Assembly (NCBI GenBank): GCA_937966095.1
Contig: CALCKF010000111.1
Coordinates: 1 to 9,253 of the forward strand
Length of the DNA stretch: 9,253 bases
Reading direction: 5' to 3'
Origin: an uncultured Eubacterium sp.
Lineage (GTDB): Bacteria; Bacillota; Clostridia; Peptostreptococcales; Anaerovoracaceae
This document shows positions 1 to 6,764 of the stretch, piece after piece (the stretch's first letter is position 1; each line of letters opens with the position of its first letter). The translations under genes and the position numbers were made by a program. The notes beneath the pieces are model-generated. The model saw nothing but the letters and a program-made list of their open reading frames with translations. It searched no databases and was not told the DNA's origin.

Positions 1-651
1 ATGATAGATACAGTACTTTTTGATTTTGACGGAACTATAATGGATACTAATGATGTGATATTGAATTCGTGGCAGCATACCTTCAGGACGCTGGAAAACC
101 GTGAGGAATCCCGTGAAAACCTGGTATGTACCTTTGGAGAGCCGCTGGAACTGACTATGAGAAAATTTTTCCCTGATATACCTGTTGAAAGGTCGCTGGA
201 TATATACAGGAGTTATCATCGTGATAATTTCGGAGAACTGATATCTCTTTTCCCGGGGATGAAAGAACTGCTCGAGGAAGTGAAAAACAGGGGATATAAA
301 ACAGGACTGGTAACATCGAGGCTTCTTAACACAACTGTACAGGGACTTGAAAAATACAGAATAAAAGAATATTTCGATGCTATGGTCACTGCAGATGATA
401 CCACGAAGCATAAACCGGATCCTCAGCCTATAAATATCATCCTTGAGAAGCTTGGATCATCACCGGAAAACGCTGTGATGCTGGGGGATACTGTTTTTGA
501 TATGATGTGTGCAAAAAACGCAGGAGTAAAAGCAGTGCTGGTTTCCTGGTCGGTGGCATTAGGTGATAAAAAGCCGGAAGAACTTGGAGAAGCGTGTCCT
601 GACTATGTCATAGAAAAGCCGGAAGAGTTGTGGGATATAATAGAAAAATAA
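1..651 (+). CDS. HAD-superfamily phosphatase (PpaX/phosphoglycolate phosphatase-like)
   Basis: This 216-residue cytosolic protein has every HAD hydrolase motif in order. Motif I is DFDGT at residues 8-12, with Asp8 the expected nucleophile and Asp10 the acid/base. Motif II is the Thr105 region (LVTS), motif III is Lys138 in HKPDP, and motif IV is GDTVFD at 162-167 with the Mg2+-binding Asp163 and Asp167. A helical cap lies between motifs I and II (about residues 15-85), as in subfamily IA phosphatases. Length and motif wording fit the PpaX pyrophosphatase/Gph phosphoglycolate phosphatase group, but HAD substrates cannot be read from sequence, so no symbol is given. The ATG at base 1 gives the usual N-terminus a few residues before motif I. 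Its ribosome binding site lies outside the window. A terminator directly after the stop separates it from the fab operon, so the link to lipid synthesis is positional only. Confidence 0.9.
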   Translation: MIDTVLFDFDGTIMDTNDVILNSWQHTFRTLENREESRENLVCTFGEPLELTMRKFFPDIPVERSLDIYRSYHRDNFGELISLFPGMKELLEEVKNRGYKTGLVTSRLLNTTVQGLEKYRIKEYFDAMVTADDTTKHKPDPQPINIILEKLGSSPENAVMLGDTVFDMMCAKNAGVKAVLVSWSVALGDKKPEELGEACPDYVIEKPEELWDIIEK

Positions 652-671
652 AAAGATTTATTTTATTGCAG

Positions 672-712
672 AGGTTGTCGCATTGTCTGAAATTCAGGGC
701 GACACCTTTTTT
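672..712 (+). terminator. Intrinsic terminator after the HAD phosphatase gene
   Basis: The left arm AGGTTGTCGC (672-681) pairs with GCGACACCT (699-707), with one bulged T. The loop contains a further small hairpin, CTGAA/TTCAG. The stem runs directly into a six-base T run (707-712). It lies 20 bases past the stop codon at 651. This should end transcription of the phosphatase gene and insulate the fab operon downstream. Bases 713-800 hold nothing else that I recognise. Confidence 0.8.
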
Positions 713-804
713 ATATTCAAAATATCCTGTTTATTCAGTTTTTCCGGCATGTCGTCGTGAGATATGTAAAAAGCATATGAGTACATCAAAGGAAGTATTT
801 CGCC

Positions 805-833
805 TTGACGTCAAAGTAAAAAAATAGTATCAT
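805..833 (+). promoter_or_regulatory. Predicted sigma-A promoter of the fab operon
   Basis: The -35 element TTGACG (805-810) matches the consensus TTGACA at five of six bases. The -10 element TATCAT (828-833) matches TATAAT at five of six, and the spacer is the ideal 17 bases. Transcription would start near base 840, giving an untranslated leader of about 75 bases before fabK. The -35 sits inside a perfect 10-base palindrome, TTGACGTCAA (805-814). The location just after a terminator, in an AT-rich stretch and next to an operator-like repeat, supports the call. It has not been tested experimentally here. Confidence 0.7.
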
Positions 834-841
834 ATAAATAG

Positions 842-854
842 TTTGATAATCAAA
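842..854 (+). promoter_or_regulatory. FabT-box-like operator
   Basis: TTTGAT-A-ATCAAA is a perfect inverted repeat around one central base. Its reverse complement, TTTGATTATCAAA, is the core reported for FabT sites upstream of streptococcal fatty acid synthesis genes. It starts about two bases after the predicted transcription start, where a bound protein would block RNA polymerase. The MarR/FabT-like domain encoded at 5298-6764 in the same gene cluster is the natural candidate to bind it. The sequence match is direct observation; the protein that binds it is inference. Confidence 0.7.
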
Positions 855-902
855 ATATTTGAATAAGAAACTAAAAATATAAAATATTAATGTATGATGT
901 AC

Positions 903-908
903 AGGAGG
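903..908 (+). promoter_or_regulatory. Ribosome binding site that sets the fabK start
   Basis: AGGAGG lies six bases before the ATG at 915. Earlier in-frame ATGs at 894 and 897 lie upstream of this site and have no Shine-Dalgarno sequence of their own. The start at 915 is therefore preferred. Confidence 0.85.
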
Positions 909-914
909 GATGAT

Positions 915-1868
915 ATGGCTGATGTTCATGAGATATTGGGAACAGAGTACCCTATAATCCAGGGTGCTATGGCAAGGATAGCTGAATGTAATCTGGCAGC
1001 TGCCGTCAGCAATGGAGGGGGACTCGGAATAATTGCAGCAGGCGGCCAAAGCGCAGAATGGCTCAGAGATCAGATAACGAAAACAAGAGAAATGACCGAT
1101 AAGCCTTTTGGTGTCAATATAATGCTGCTGGCGGATAATGTGGATGAGCTTATGGATGTGGTATGCGAGGAGAAGGTTCCCGTCGTAACGACAGGAGCAG
1201 GGAATCCGGGAAAATATATCGCAAAGCTAAAGGAAAATGGGATCAAGGTCATTCCGGTGGTTGCCAATGTGACATTGGCCGTAAGAGTGGCAAGAGCAGG
1301 AGCCGATGCGGTTGTTGCGGAAGGGACTGAAGCAGGAGGCCACATAGGTGAAACGACTACTATGGCTCTTGTTCCTCAGATGGCAGATGCTGTGGATATA
1401 CCTGTAATAGCCGCAGGCGGTATTGCAGACGGAAGAGGAGTGGCGGCGGCATATATGCTGGGAGCTAAAGGTGTGCAGGTCGGCACCAGATTTCTTGTTG
1501 CAGATGAATGCATAATACACCAGGGATATAAAAATGCTATCCTGAAGGCTAAAGATTCATCAACGGTGGCGACAGGGAGAAGTACGGGACATCCTGTCAG
1601 AATAATAAGAAACAAGCTGGCGAGAAAGATACTTTCACTGGAGAAGCAGAATGCTCCTGAGGAAGAGATAAATGAATTATGCACCGGGACGCTGGCAGCA
1701 GCGGTAAGAGATGGAGATGCCGACAACGGAAACATAATGTCGGGACAGATCGCGGGACTTGTGAACAAAGAACAGCCGGCGGCGGAGATAATAAAAGAGA
1801 TGTTCAAGGAGGCGGAAGAGGTTTATGAAGATAGGAATAGTATTTGCCGGACAGGGCGCACAGTATAG
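915..1868 (+). CDS. fabK: Enoyl-[acyl-carrier-protein] reductase II (FMN, FabK type)
   Basis: FabK carries out the last step of the elongation cycle, the NAD(P)H- and FMN-dependent reduction of trans-2-enoyl-ACP in the cytosol. FabK enzymes are insensitive to triclosan. The 317-residue protein is a TIM barrel of the nitronate monooxygenase/FabK family. Visible motifs are YPIIQGAMA (residues 12-20), FGVNIML (65-71), EGTEAGGHIGE (136-146) with the conserved active-site His143, AAGGI (166-170) and GVQVGTRF (186-193) for FMN phosphate binding. Length is close to the roughly 320 residues usual for FabK. The start at 915 is set by AGGAGG at 903-908. Its last 44 bases overlap the start of fabD, so its C-terminal tail after about residue 303 is read from fabD's first codons in another frame and looks unlike normal FabK tails. 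It is first in the operon, behind the promoter and FabT-like box. Confidence 0.93.
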   Translation: MADVHEILGTEYPIIQGAMARIAECNLAAAVSNGGGLGIIAAGGQSAEWLRDQITKTREMTDKPFGVNIMLLADNVDELMDVVCEEKVPVVTTGAGNPGKYIAKLKENGIKVIPVVANVTLAVRVARAGADAVVAEGTEAGGHIGETTTMALVPQMADAVDIPVIAAGGIADGRGVAAAYMLGAKGVQVGTRFLVADECIIHQGYKNAILKAKDSSTVATGRSTGHPVRIIRNKLARKILSLEKQNAPEEEINELCTGTLAAAVRDGDADNGNIMSGQIAGLVNKEQPAAEIIKEMFKEAEEVYEDRNSICRTGRTV

Positions 1869-2805
1869 CGGAATGGGAAAGGATCTTTATGATTCATATC
1901 CGGAGGCAAAAGAGATATTTGATATGGCGGGAGAGCAGGTAAAGGAATGGTGTTTTGAGGGGGATGAAGAGACTCTGAAACAGACACATGTGACCCAGCC
2001 TACGATATATACTACAACAATGGCAGCTTATAAAGCGCTCATGGCGGAAATAGAGAAGCAGGGCATTGAGGATTCGCTAGAAGTGACAGCTTTGGCGGGC
2101 TTCAGCCTTGGGGAATATTCGGCTCTCACAGCAGCAGGAGCTATAGATGAGATAAGCAAGGGAATAGATATAGTTTCCAAGCGAGGCGTTCTGATGCAGC
2201 AGGCAGGGCTTGATGAAGACGGAAACCCTAAGGGCGGTATGGCTGCAGGACTGGGAGAACGACAGGCAATACTTGAGGCGGTAGAGGCGGCAAGGGAAGA
2301 CGGCATACTGGAAGGTGTAAATTTCAATTCTCCTACGCAGACCGTGGTTGCTGGAGATAAGGCTGCCCTTAAGCGATTCAGAAGAGCAGCAAAAGAAAGA
2401 GGAGTAAAAGCGATCCCTCTTGGAGTGAGTACTGCTTTTCACAGCCCGATGATGGTACCGGCAGCTGAAAAATTAAGGGAGGTGCTGCTGCAGGCAGATC
2501 TGAGAGCACCTGAAAAGAAGGTATATGCCAATATAACAGCAGATGATATAATGAAAGATTTTGATGGGGGAGATATAGGCGAATACCTTACGGATATTCT
2601 GGCAAGACAGGCTATGAGTCCTGTATATTGGGAAGATATAATAAAAAGATTTGAAAAGGACGGAGTCAAGGCTATCATTGAGGTAGGCCCCGGGAAAACA
2701 CTGACAGGGCTTACTAAAAAGACATGCCCTGAGATAGAGGCACTCAATGTGGAAAACGTGGAAAGTCTGGAAAATACGATATCCAGACTCAAAGAGCTGA
2801 TATAG
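1825..2805 (+). CDS. fabD: ACP S-malonyltransferase
   Basis: FabD transfers malonyl groups from CoA to acyl carrier protein, supplying the two-carbon donor for elongation. The 326-residue protein starts with the family's N-terminal oxyanion loop GQGAQ (residues 9-13). The nucleophilic Ser94 lies in GFSLGEYSA (92-100), the substrate-binding Arg120 in SKRGVLMQ, and the catalytic His206 in AFHSPMM. GPGKTL (288-293) is the usual late motif. The residue before the catalytic serine is Phe rather than the His of the classic GHSLG. The ATG at 1825 is required to include GQGAQ. AAGGAGG (1806-1812) lies 12 bases upstream, somewhat far, and AGAGG (1817-1821) is a closer alternative. Because the start lies inside fabK, translation of the two genes is probably coupled. 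The stop is 13 bases before fabG. Confidence 0.95.
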   Translation: MKIGIVFAGQGAQYSGMGKDLYDSYPEAKEIFDMAGEQVKEWCFEGDEETLKQTHVTQPTIYTTTMAAYKALMAEIEKQGIEDSLEVTALAGFSLGEYSALTAAGAIDEISKGIDIVSKRGVLMQQAGLDEDGNPKGGMAAGLGERQAILEAVEAAREDGILEGVNFNSPTQTVVAGDKAALKRFRRAAKERGVKAIPLGVSTAFHSPMMVPAAEKLREVLLQADLRAPEKKVYANITADDIMKDFDGGDIGEYLTDILARQAMSPVYWEDIIKRFEKDGVKAIIEVGPGKTLTGLTKKTCPEIEALNVENVESLENTISRLKELI

Positions 2806-2818
2806 AAGAGGTGCATTT

Positions 2819-3577
2819 ATGACATACGGAAATATGTTAAATAATAAGACTGCAGTCATAACAGGAGGAGTAAGAGGGATAGGAAAAGCTATTGCCAGGA
2901 CTTTCTGCGAGAATGGAGCAAATGTTATCCTTTGCTACAGAAGCAATGATGCCGAAGCTGAAAAAACTGCAGCAGAACTTAGCGGATTAGGTACACAGGT
3001 GCGTGTGATCAAGGGAGATGTTGCAGATCCCGCTACTGCAGTCAAGATTGCAGATCTTATAAAAAGTGATTTTGAAAAGACTGTTGATATACTGGTCAAC
3101 AATGCAGGGATAACAAATGATAAACTGATGATGAGAATGAGTGCTGAGGATTTTACGAAAGTAATAGATGCAAACCTCAATGGAGCATTTTACATGATGA
3201 AAGAGCTTTCTGCACTTATGGTTAAAAAAAGACACGGTGTAATCATAAATATGTCATCTGTATCAGGCCTCAAAGGCAATCCTGCACAGATCAACTACAG
3301 TGCATCTAAGGCAGGTATAGTAGGTATGACCATGTCTGCTGCAAAAGAACTGGGAAGACGAGGCATAAGAGTCAACGCCATAGCCCCGGGATTTATAGAA
3401 ACGGATATGACCTCGGAACTTACGGATGAGCAGAGAGAAGCAGCAGCCGGGAACATAACGCTGGGAAGGATGGGACGTCCTGAAGATATTGCACAGACGG
3501 CCCTGTTCCTTGCTTCTGATATGAGCTCTTATATAACAGGACAGGTCATCAGCGTAGATGGCGGAATAATAATGTAG
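2819..3577 (+). CDS. fabG: 3-oxoacyl-[acyl-carrier-protein] reductase
   Basis: FabG reduces beta-ketoacyl-ACP to beta-hydroxyacyl-ACP with NADPH. The 252-residue protein is a classical short-chain dehydrogenase. The Rossmann nucleotide-binding motif TGGVRGIG is at residues 15-22, NNAG at 94-97, and the catalytic tetrad is Asn119, Ser147, Tyr160 and Lys164 (YSASK). The C-terminal motif is ITGQVISVDGG (239-249). Length is typical. The ATG at 2819 has AGAGG (2807-2811) seven bases upstream. A later ATG at 2834 lacks such a site, although the five extra residues are not conserved in the family. Thirteen bases separate it from fabD, and the gap to fabF is 33 bases with no terminator, so it is co-transcribed. 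Confidence 0.95.
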   Translation: MTYGNMLNNKTAVITGGVRGIGKAIARTFCENGANVILCYRSNDAEAEKTAAELSGLGTQVRVIKGDVADPATAVKIADLIKSDFEKTVDILVNNAGITNDKLMMRMSAEDFTKVIDANLNGAFYMMKELSALMVKKRHGVIINMSSVSGLKGNPAQINYSASKAGIVGMTMSAAKELGRRGIRVNAIAPGFIETDMTSELTDEQREAAAGNITLGRMGRPEDIAQTALFLASDMSSYITGQVISVDGGIIM

Positions 3578-3610
3578 ACGGAAAACAGTAAAACAGATAG
3601 GAGGAAGCAA

Positions 3611-4843
3611 ATGGAAAAAAGAGTTGCAGTGACAGGCCTTGGTGTCGTATCGCCGGTAGGAAACAATATAGATGAAATGTGGGATTCCATCAGTAATGGC
3701 AGACATGGTATAGCACAGATCACACGTTTTGATCTGGAAGGCCATAAAGTAACATTGGCGGCAGAAGTTAAAAATTTTGATTTCGGAGATAAGCGGGCAG
3801 CAAAGAGACTGGATATCGCCGATCAATTTGCTCTTGTAGCAAGCAGAGAAGCGATGGCTGACAGCGGTATAGTAAGCGGAGAAAATGTAGATCCCGACAG
3901 GTTCGGAGTATATGGAGGAACAGGCATTGGCGGGCTTGCTACTATGGAGAGTGAAATAACAAAATGTGTAAAGAAAAATACGCCTGCAAGAGCATCGGCG
4001 CTGCTGGTTCCTATGATGATGCCGAATGCTATAGCTGGTAATATTTCAATGGAATTCAAAGCAAAAGGCGCCAGCTTCGGTATAGTTTCAGCATGTGCCA
4101 GCGGAACACATACGATCGGAGAGGCTTACAGAAACATAAAGCACGGATATAATGATGTATTAATAGCAGGTGGAGCGGAATCAGTACTTGCTCCTGTATC
4201 TTTCTCCGGATTCTCAAATATGACTGCGATGAACCCGACGACGGATCCTGACAGAGCTTCAATACCGTTTGATGCTGACAGAAACGGATTTATACTGGGA
4301 GAAGGTGCAGGATTTCTGATACTTGAGGAGATGGAGCATGCAAAAGCAAGGGGAGCAAAGATATATGCAGAGATAGTAGGATACGGAGCCACTTCTGATG
4401 CATACCATATAACTTCACCGGATCCGGAGGGAGAGGGGGCTGCAAAGGCTATACGTATGGCGATACAGGATGCAGGTATAATTCCGGATGATATAGATTA
4501 CATCAATGCACACGGGACAGGGACCCCATACAATGATGCATTCGAGACGCTAGCCATCAAAAAAGTGTTTGGAAATGATACAAAAGTACCTGTAAGCTCC
4601 ACAAAGAGCATGACTGGTCATCTTCTGGGAGCTGCCGGAGGCCTGGAAGCCGTTATATCTGTAAAGGCAATAATTGAAGGTTTTATTCCTCCTACAGTGG
4701 GGCTTAAGAATCCGGATCCTGAGCTTGATCTTGATTATGTTCCTAATGTTGGGAGAAAGGCGGATATAAATTATGTTCTTTCAAATTCCCTTGGATTCGG
4801 AGGGCATAACGGAACATTGATAATCAAGAAGTATCAGGACTGA
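3611..4843 (+). CDS. fabF: Beta-ketoacyl-ACP synthase II
   Basis: FabF condenses malonyl-ACP with a growing acyl-ACP. The 410-residue protein has the thiolase-fold catalytic triad of this class: Cys162 in SACASGTHTIGEA, His301 in NAHGTGTPYND, and His337 in STKSMTGHLLGAAGG, together with the conserved Lys332. GFGGHN (395-400) near the C-terminus contains the gating phenylalanine region. The two His residues mark it as KAS I/II rather than the FabH type (Cys-His-Asn). Length is normal for FabF. The ATG at 3611 has an ideal AGGAGG (3599-3604) six bases upstream. Near its 3' end, TTGATAATCAA (4817-4827) repeats the core of the upstream operator. Confidence 0.96.
   Translation: MEKRVAVTGLGVVSPVGNNIDEMWDSISNGRHGIAQITRFDLEGHKVTLAAEVKNFDFGDKRAAKRLDIADQFALVASREAMADSGIVSGENVDPDRFGVYGGTGIGGLATMESEITKCVKKNTPARASALLVPMMMPNAIAGNISMEFKAKGASFGIVSACASGTHTIGEAYRNIKHGYNDVLIAGGAESVLAPVSFSGFSNMTAMNPTTDPDRASIPFDADRNGFILGEGAGFLILEEMEHAKARGAKIYAEIVGYGATSDAYHITSPDPEGEGAAKAIRMAIQDAGIIPDDIDYINAHGTGTPYNDAFETLAIKKVFGNDTKVPVSSTKSMTGHLLGAAGGLEAVISVKAIIEGFIPPTVGLKNPDPELDLDYVPNVGRKADINYVLSNSLGFGGHNGTLIIKKYQD
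4817..4827 (+). promoter_or_regulatory. Possible second FabT-like box inside fabF
   Basis: TTGATAATCAA is identical to the central 11 bases of the operator at 842-854. It lies about 36 bases before the fabZ start. It encodes Leu-Ile-Ile and most of a Lys codon in fabF, so coding constraint could explain it. The outer bases of the longer repeat are not conserved (A before, G after). No convincing promoter was seen next to it. Confidence 0.3.
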
Positions 4844-4848
4844 TATCG

Positions 4849-4853
4849 AGAGG
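4849..4853 (+). promoter_or_regulatory. Ribosome binding site that sets the fabZ start
   Basis: AGAGG lies nine bases before the ATG at 4863. It directly abuts a possible TTG start at 4854, leaving no spacing for that codon. The next ATG at 4869 would be 15 bases away. The start at 4863 is therefore preferred. Confidence 0.65.
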
Positions 4854-4862
4854 TTGAAAGAT

Positions 4863-5288
4863 ATGTTGATGGATAAGGAACAGATAAAAGAGATAATACC
4901 TCACAGGGAACCGTTTCTTCTGGTGGACAGGGTCGATGAGCTGGAGATAGGAAAGTCTATCGTGGCTACAAAATTTGTTACTGAGGATGAATATTATTTC
5001 AAAGGTCATTTCCCGGGAAGACCTATAATGCCGGGAGTGCTTATAGTGGAATCACTTGCTCAGGCAGGAGCAATAGCTCTGTTGTCTATGCCTGAAAACA
5101 AAGGCAAGCTGGCGGTTTTTGGAGCTATAAAAAATGCGAGGTTCAAAAAGCAGGTGGTGCCGGGTGATATTCTGACGCTGAAAGTCACCCTTGACAGATT
5201 GCGAAGCAGCACGGGCACCGGTCTGGCTGAGGCGTATGTAGACGATGTGCTGGCCTGCAAGTGCGAGATAATGTTTGCCTTCAGTTAG
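4863..5288 (+). CDS. fabZ: 3-hydroxyacyl-[acyl-carrier-protein] dehydratase
   Basis: FabZ removes water from beta-hydroxyacyl-ACP to give trans-2-enoyl-ACP, the substrate of FabK. The 141-residue hot-dog-fold protein has the family signature IPHREPFLLVDRV (12-24) and the active-site stretch GHFPGRPIMPGVLIVESLAQ (48-67), with catalytic His49 and Glu63 at the usual 14-residue spacing. KNARFKKQVVPGD (90-102) is the conserved region before the last strands. FabA, which also isomerises, is not indicated by these motifs. ATG 4863 is chosen from AGAGG at 4849-4853; TTG 4854 would add three residues. The gene starts 19 bases after fabF ends, and its stop codon overlaps the ribosome binding site of the next gene, so the two are tightly coupled. 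Confidence 0.94.
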   Translation: MLMDKEQIKEIIPHREPFLLVDRVDELEIGKSIVATKFVTEDEYYFKGHFPGRPIMPGVLIVESLAQAGAIALLSMPENKGKLAVFGAIKNARFKKQVVPGDILTLKVTLDRLRSSTGTGLAEAYVDDVLACKCEIMFAFS

Positions 5289-5297
5289 GAGATCGGA

Positions 5298-6764
5298 GTG
5301 GACAGAGAGATAAAGAAACTCAACGATATACTGGTGAATCTTTTCAATACAGTGCTGAAACTGGAAGAAGAAGCTGTCCAGAATGCCTCATATGGTGATA
5401 TTTCCGTGACAGAAGTCCATACGCTGGCTGCAATAGGTACAGGGAGACCTAAGACAATGACACATGTAGCCAATATACTGGGGATCAAGATCAGTACTCT
5501 TACTACTGCTGTAAATAAACTGGTTAAAAAAGGTTATGTGGAGCGGATGCGTGACGAGAGGGACAGACGTATAGTTAAGATAAGGCTTACGGCAAAAGGG
5601 CAGTCTGCGATAAAGGAACACGATGATTTTCATGAATCTATGATACGGGAGGCCGTATCACAGATTCCTGAGGAAAGTGTACATCAGTTCGTATCATCTC
5701 TTGAAAATATAAATAATTTCCTGATAATGCGACGAAGCATGGCGTATATGAGAGATAAAGAATTCAGGATGGATCCTGTAAAGATGGGCAGCCGTGTGTT
5801 ACAAGTCCCTATAGTCCAGGCCGGTATGAGCATAGGTATAGCCGGCAGCAGACTGGCTGCATCTGTCGCATGTAATGGCGGGCTTGGCCTTATAGGGACG
5901 GCGGAAATAGGATATCGACGTGATGATTACGCTGAAGATCCTTTAAGTGCGAACCTCATAGAGATAGAAAATGAAGTGAAAAAAGCGTGCGATGAGGTCA
6001 GGCAGGCCGGAGGAAGAGGCCTAATAGGAGCAAGTATAATGTGGAATGACCCTAATGCCGGAAAATATGTGGAAGCGGCAGTCAGAGGAGGCGCGCAGGC
6101 AATAGTGACCAGTACAAGCATACCGAAAGATCTCCCCGGATATTGTCAGGACAAAAAAGTTCTGCTGCTGCCAACGATATCTTCCAGAAAAGCAGCTTCG
6201 ATCATAACGAAGGTATGGAGCCAGAAATACAACAGAACGCCTGACGGGTTCATATTTCAGGGACCCCTTGCAGCAGGGCTTCTCGGATTCAGAGAAGCTG
6301 ATCTGGAGAAAGCCTGCCATGACAGATATAAGACTATTGCTGATATAAAGTCGGAACTGGCTAATCTGGAAAACTGCCCTCTGATAGTGGGGGGAGGAAT
6401 ATACAGGAGAGAAGATGCCGAAAAAGTATATCGTTACGGTGCTGACGGGATCCTGATGGGTACCAGGTTCGTTACTACAGAGGAATGTGATGCGCCATAT
6501 GAGTATAAAAAGCTTTATTTGAACTGTAACGAAAATGATGTTACAATAGTCAGGAGTCCGATGAAAACATCCGTAAGAGTCATGAGAAATGATTTTGCTG
6601 ATATGCTGGCATACAGCGGGAAAGATGATTATGATATCATAGAAGCTGTTAAGCGTGGTGTAGCGGGGGATTATGACGGTGGACTGATATTTTGCAGCAG
6701 CAATGCAGGAAAGATCAGTAAGATAGATACTGTAAAGGATGTTTTCAGCGAATTTATCACCTGA
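5298..6764 (+). CDS. Fusion of FabT-like MarR regulator with FabK/nitronate-monooxygenase-like flavoprotein domain
   Basis: The 488-residue protein joins two complete domains in one frame. Residues 1-145 form a MarR winged helix resembling FabT: dimerisation helix 1-30, helix-turn-helix about 52-80 (VANILGIKISTLTTAVNKL), wing with DERDRR at 86-91, and long C-terminal helices 104-148. After a short linker, residues 165-488 form a FabK/nitronate-monooxygenase TIM barrel with VPIVQAGM (170-177), NGGLGLIG (193-200), VGGGI (364-368) and the FMN-phosphate motif GADGILMGTRF (381-391). The stretch matching the EGTEAGGHIG of FabK is QGPLAAGLLG (321-330), so the conserved histidine is Leu328. The start is GTG 5298, with TAGGAG (5286-5291) six bases upstream; no other start preserves the MarR domain. 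I infer a regulator of the fab operon with a flavin or acyl-ACP sensing domain. A bifunctional enzyme-repressor is the alternative. Domain calls are firm; function is not. Confidence 0.88.
   Translation: MDREIKKLNDILVNLFNTVLKLEEEAVQNASYGDISVTEVHTLAAIGTGRPKTMTHVANILGIKISTLTTAVNKLVKKGYVERMRDERDRRIVKIRLTAKGQSAIKEHDDFHESMIREAVSQIPEESVHQFVSSLENINNFLIMRRSMAYMRDKEFRMDPVKMGSRVLQVPIVQAGMSIGIAGSRLAASVACNGGLGLIGTAEIGYRRDDYAEDPLSANLIEIENEVKKACDEVRQAGGRGLIGASIMWNDPNAGKYVEAAVRGGAQAIVTSTSIPKDLPGYCQDKKVLLLPTISSRKAASIITKVWSQKYNRTPDGFIFQGPLAAGLLGFREADLEKACHDRYKTIADIKSELANLENCPLIVGGGIYRREDAEKVYRYGADGILMGTRFVTTEECDAPYEYKKLYLNCNENDVTIVRSPMKTSVRVMRNDFADMLAYSGKDDYDIIEAVKRGVAGDYDGGLIFCSSNAGKISKIDTVKDVFSEFIT

Noticed and set aside
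92..94. Phe in place of His before the catalytic serine of FabD (residue numbers given)
   Set aside because: Variation at this position is known in clostridial malonyltransferases, and the serine, arginine, histidine and oxyanion loop are all intact.
630..827. Small + strand open frame of 65 codons between the phosphatase gene and fabK
   Set aside because: It starts inside the phosphatase gene, runs through the intrinsic terminator and into the -35 element, has no ribosome binding site of note, and its translation resembles no known protein.
851..862. Second near-palindrome (TCAAA-ATA-TTTGA) just after the FabT-like box
   Set aside because: It shares its left half with the operator right half and lies in a very AT-rich leader, so an independent site cannot be supported.
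5735..5790. Possibility that the fusion is two separate genes with a hidden frame break
   Set aside because: The frame stays open through the junction and both sides are in the same frame. I saw no stop codon and no good ribosome binding site plus start at the expected start of the barrel. Only resequencing or related genomes could overturn this.
6519..6547. Promoter-like TTGAAC, 17 bases, TACAAT inside the fusion gene, about 230 bases before addB
   Set aside because: The -35 matches only four of six bases and the stretch encodes conserved barrel sequence. Such matches are common by chance in AT-rich coding DNA, so it is not annotated.
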